A stretch of DNA of 64,000 nt from positions 57,062 to 121,061 of the forward strand of contig MCFE01000235.1 of NCBI GenBank assembly GCA_002104905.1. Direction: 5' to 3'. The position numbers were made by a program, and so were the translations under genes. A model generated the notes under the pieces. It saw nothing but the letters and a program-made list of their open reading frames with translations, was not told the origin of the DNA and ran no database searches. Numbering within the stretch: position 1 is the stretch's first letter; every line of letters begins with the position of its first letter. This DNA comes from Basidiobolus meristosporus CBS 931.73. Its lineage: Eukaryota > Basidiobolomycota > Basidiobolomycetes > Basidiobolales > Basidiobolaceae. Positions 60,587 to 64,000 of this stretch are shown piece by piece.

Positions 60587-63482
60587 TTGTGGTGTATTAT
60601 CAAGTATTCACCGTCACATAAATCACGCAGCAGTTGTTGTATCCCTATCCCAATGGCATTAGAAGCCAGCAGTTACAAGGAGCATCGGAAAAATTTTGGC
60701 GTTTACCTGGCGACGGTGGCAGGTGTAACAAAACGCAGCTATTGCTCGATGACCATTACCCCGTCTATGAGATACTTGCTATTATATGGAGGGTATTCTG
60801 TTGAGCACTTTCAAGACAGCAAAATATCCCCGCCTTATGATGAGCGTATAGCTGAAGAAACATCCGGCCGTGGAATACTCTATGAGCCCAGCTCAAAGGT
60901 TCAAATGATTCACCTTGCAGATCTACACAGTGATGAAGACATCACAGTGACAGTTCTCCCGACTCCAGACAACATATCAACTACAGAGGCAGCCAAAGGG
61001 GTGATTTTAATTGGCAACAGCTGTGCTAGTGACCACAAGAATCTCTACATATATGGTGGTTTTGAGCTGAGCCGTAGAGAATACTCAGGGCGACATGAAA
61101 GTGCCAAAAAACAGGGGAAAAAAGCGATACAAAGCAAGAGTGGGGAGACAATCAATAGAAGACTGAGCAAGCTGGAGGTAATCACGTACAAAGATGGCAA
61201 TGGATGCTCCAGAGTATTGGAGACAAGGCCATTCTTGAATAATCCTGGCAAATATGCCTTCAGCAAGAGGTTGGGCAGTTCTTACGTATGCATTTGATTG
61301 CTTATTCTTGCTGGGCGGCTATCCTACACCATCGGAACCACCTTATACCCAACCAAATGGGAGTTTTTTAAACGAGTTCTACTGTTTAAAATTGCAAACT
61401 GGTGATTGGGAAAGACGATATGTACACTCAGCAATACAGGAGCTTGGAGAAAACTTTATTGCTGTGGTAAACGAGTATGGCAACCAAATCCAATACATCA
61501 ACAATGCAAATGTTACATTCACCTATGATGTCGATAATCAGATCTGGACTTACCCTCCCGATCCAAGTCAGGAAGAAATGAGTACAAAGCAGCTACTAGG
61601 GCGCATTCTTAATGAATTGGCAGCAATCTCTCAGCGGCACGAGAGGGAAGGCAAAGGAAGTGCTGAGACTGAAAATATCTTGCGGCATAGTGCCCATGGT
61701 CTTACTGTCCCACTTAAGAACCATCAAGCATTTGGCGTACGATGGCTGATGTATACAGAGGCCATCCATAAAGGAGCATTGCTTGCCGATTCCATGGGAC
61801 TTGGAAAGACATTGCAGATATTAAGTCTCATATTGGAGACACCTGAGCAAAGGCCAAATCTTATTGTTGTCACGCTTGGAATACTTCTCAATTGGGTGAT
61901 GGAGATAAAGACAAAAACAAGGATATCCAATGAAGAGCTTCATGTATTTCATGGAAAATTCCGAGCTATCAAGAAGTCAGATATGGAGACTAAGAGGATC
62001 ATGCTCACCACCTACCACACACTATGTGTTGAAGCAAGGAACCCTGATTCGCCTATATGGAATGTGAAATTTGGCCAAATAGTGGCCGATGAGGCAGATA
62101 CACTTAAGAACTACAAAGGCGGTAGCTTAAACGCAGTGAGTAAAATTGATGGAGAATCCTTGATACTTGTCACTGCCACCCCATTCCAAAATGAGATTAT
62201 GGATCTTTATTCATATTTCACATTATTCAATCTATGGGAAGGTATTCCAAAGGATTTCCATCGACTCCTACTTGAGGAGGCCAATGCAAACAGGCTAGCT
62301 GAATGGGTTGTAGAAAGACTTGGCCCATTAATATTGAGACGCATTCCAGAGTCGCAAATATTTGGAGAACGCGCAGTATCCATGCCTAGTATTCAAGAGC
62401 AGATTGTCTTGTGCCAATTCTTGCCGGAGGAGCTGCAGGAGTACAAACAACTGCAGTCAAGTCTTCCAGAGGAAGTCGGTCGGATGGGTGCAAATACCTA
62501 TCTGCGTCTGTACTCGTGCCATCCATATATGTATACCTGGAGCAGGAAGAGGAATCGACTGAAAAAAGCGGCTGATGCTAGCATTGTCCAAGATGTCAAG
62601 ATGAGTGAGGATGATTTTCTACCTGAGATTGATGAGGATCTTGAGGTGGTTGCGGTTGAGGTTGAGGAGCAGCTTCAAGAGATTAATAGCGAAGAGGTTG
62701 ACAGCTCATCCAATGTTCCATCTACTTCTGCACCAACTGCCATACGCACCAAAGACGCCCCTACAATTGCCCAAAGAGGGCTTGCATTAGAGGACTCCAA
62801 CAGGGTATTCATCCAAGATTTCCTCACTGGTGTAACCAACAACACTGTGAACAAGCATAGTGGCAAAACTCGGAAAATCATGGAAATCCTGCTTGAAATC
62901 CAAGAAAATAAGGAGCACGCACGTGCTATTATTTTTTCTGGGTTTAATCTGATGCTTGACATAGTGGCTTACCATTTGAGGGAGCAGAGCATTGAACATC
63001 TGAAGATTACCGGTTCCACCCCAGTTCGGATACAAAAGAGCAGTATAGATACATTTGCATTGCCAGTTCCGGAGGGCGAGATTTGTGTGTTACTGATCAA
63101 CATCAAATGTGGCGCATTTGGATTAAATTTGCAGATGGCATTGGCGGTGATCATTGCCGACAATTGGTGGAATCCCTATGTAGAAATCCAAGCAAAGGCC
63201 AGAGTTTGGAGGGTGAATCAACCAAATAATGTTTCTAGTTACCAGTTAGTCATGCAAGATTCCATTGAAGCTCAGGGTGTAATTGACAGTCAAACTCGTA
63301 AGATTGGCTTATTTGGCCAGATTATGCATACGTTGGTAGATGAAGCATCCAAAGTACCAATTTCATTACAACTTCAAGAGCAAGATGATTGGTACTTGAG
63401 CCAATTACATGAAGCGCAAGGCAGTGGATCTCTGATGCACAAAGATGAAGAGGAGGTTGATGAGACAACAGATGAGGAGTAA
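60587..63482 (+). CDS. Kelch-SNF2 helicase fusion, one apparent frameshift
   Basis: The N-terminal frame 60587-about 61250 has Kelch-type blades (RYLLLYGGYS, NLYIYGGFELSR). The C-terminal frame from about 61254 continues with a third blade (ARGWAVLTYAFDCLFLLGGY, then GSFLNEFYCLKLQTGDW) and a full SNF2 ATPase: LKNHQAFGVRWLMY, ADSMGLGKTLQ (Walker A, about 61790), VADEADTLKN (motif II, about 62085), LVTATPFQNE (motif III), GAFGLNLQ (V) and WWNPYVEIQAKARVWRVNQ (VI). The order and the WWNP motif are nearest the Rad5/Rad16 group. The two frames overlap by about 44 nt; the third blade reads across only with a one-base shift near 61250, as no in-phase intron keeps the blade intact. ATG 60653 (MALEASSYKE) is an alternative start. 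It acts presumably as a DNA translocase. No RING or HIRAN seen. Confidence 0.75.
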
Positions 63483-63675
63483 ATAGGGGTTGCAATGTAC
63501 CAGGAATCAAGTATGCCAGACTCGAGGTAGTAGTAGCTACTATTGGTAAATAAACAATGAGACTAATCTTTTTGCACGAGAAGGGTGGGAGAGGGAGAGG
63601 GAGAGAGAAAAGTCAGAGTGGTACAGTCTAAATAAAAAAGGGTGCAAGAGTTTTATGGTGATGAAGATAAACATG
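63483..63675 (+). terminator. 3' region of the Kelch-SNF2 gene
   Basis: AATAAAC at about 63548 and a purine-rich gggagagggagagggagaga tract at 63588-63608, ending where the right-hand array begins. Confidence 0.4.
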
Positions 63676-64000
63676 CATTTGGTGCCGCGCGGTGGTGTTG
63701 GGGATTCATCGGGCACAAATGAAAGTGCAATGCTAGAATATAGTGATGAGAATAACCATAGGTTTGGTGCCGCGCAGTGCCAATTTGTTATTGAGATTCA
63801 TCAGGCACAAATGAGAGTGCGATACTAGAATATGGTGATGAGAATAACCATAGGTTTGGTGCTGCACGGTGCCAATTTGGTATTGAGATTCATCAGGCAC
63901 AAATGAGAGTGCGATACTAGAATATGGTGATGAGAATAACCATAGGTTTGGTGCCGCGCGGTGCCAATTTGGTATTGAGATTCATCAGGCACAAATGAGA
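63676..64000 (+). repeat. 92-bp tandem array, right flank, continuing past the window
   Basis: Unit starts at 63676 (shorter, 85 bp), 63761, 63853 and 63945. Each unit has ttggtgccgcgcggtgcc, ttcatcaggcacaaatgaga and gtgatgagaataaccatagg. Exact CCGCGCGG at 63685 and 63954, variants in the other two units. The array runs off the end of the sequence. Confidence 0.9.

Noticed and set aside
57712-64000. Starship or Polinton/Maverick element
   Set aside because: No tyrosine recombinase (DUF3435), protein-primed polymerase, retroviral-type integrase, packaging ATPase or capsid gene seen in the block.

Overview
The window looks like nuclear DNA of a filamentous fungus, probably an early-diverging (Mucoromycota-like) lineage. 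The evidence is short GT-AG introns of about 49-70 nt, a Mei2-type RNA-binding protein, a Snf2/Sth1 chromatin remodeller with QLQ, HSA, SNF2, SnAC, AT-hook and bromodomain modules, and many fungal-style Ty1/copia and Ty3/gypsy relics. The lineage is inferred from gene content only.

Layout. (1) 1-25.2 kb is an AT-rich graveyard of nested transposable elements. It holds a Ty1/copia family (about 345-bp LTRs), a 9.8-kb Ty3/gypsy element on the minus strand that is split by three later solo-LTR insertions, and several copies of a decayed CACTA/Plavaka-like transposase repeat (here 'T repeat'). (2) 25.2-47.3 kb is a GC-richer gene island: a Mei2-like gene (minus), a 14-exon SNF2/STH1 gene (plus), an ARM-repeat/SPRY membrane-anchored protein (minus, convergent with SNF2), and a seven-helix membrane protein (minus). 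(3) 47.3-57.5 kb is mixed: a copia LTR, a 5S-rRNA-like locus, an intact intronless leucine-rich-repeat gene of bacterial appearance, then more nested T repeat, copia and LINE relics. (4) 57.7-64.0 kb is a distinct block: a 155-bp tandem array, three compact same-strand intronless genes (two orphans and a Kelch-SNF2 helicase fusion), and a 92-bp tandem array running off the window edge. Both arrays carry the palindrome CCGCGCGG.

The best candidate for a new system is this last block. It has the shape of one end of a large multi-gene mobile element, with subterminal repeat arrays around an accessory helicase module, but no transposase is visible inside the window. Secondary points of interest are a copia family whose primer-binding site matches the initiator-tRNA anticodon arm and contains the Gag start codon, and the LRR gene as a possible transfer from bacteria. 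Gene models rest on splice sites and domain continuity read by eye; family assignments are from motif recognition, without database searches.
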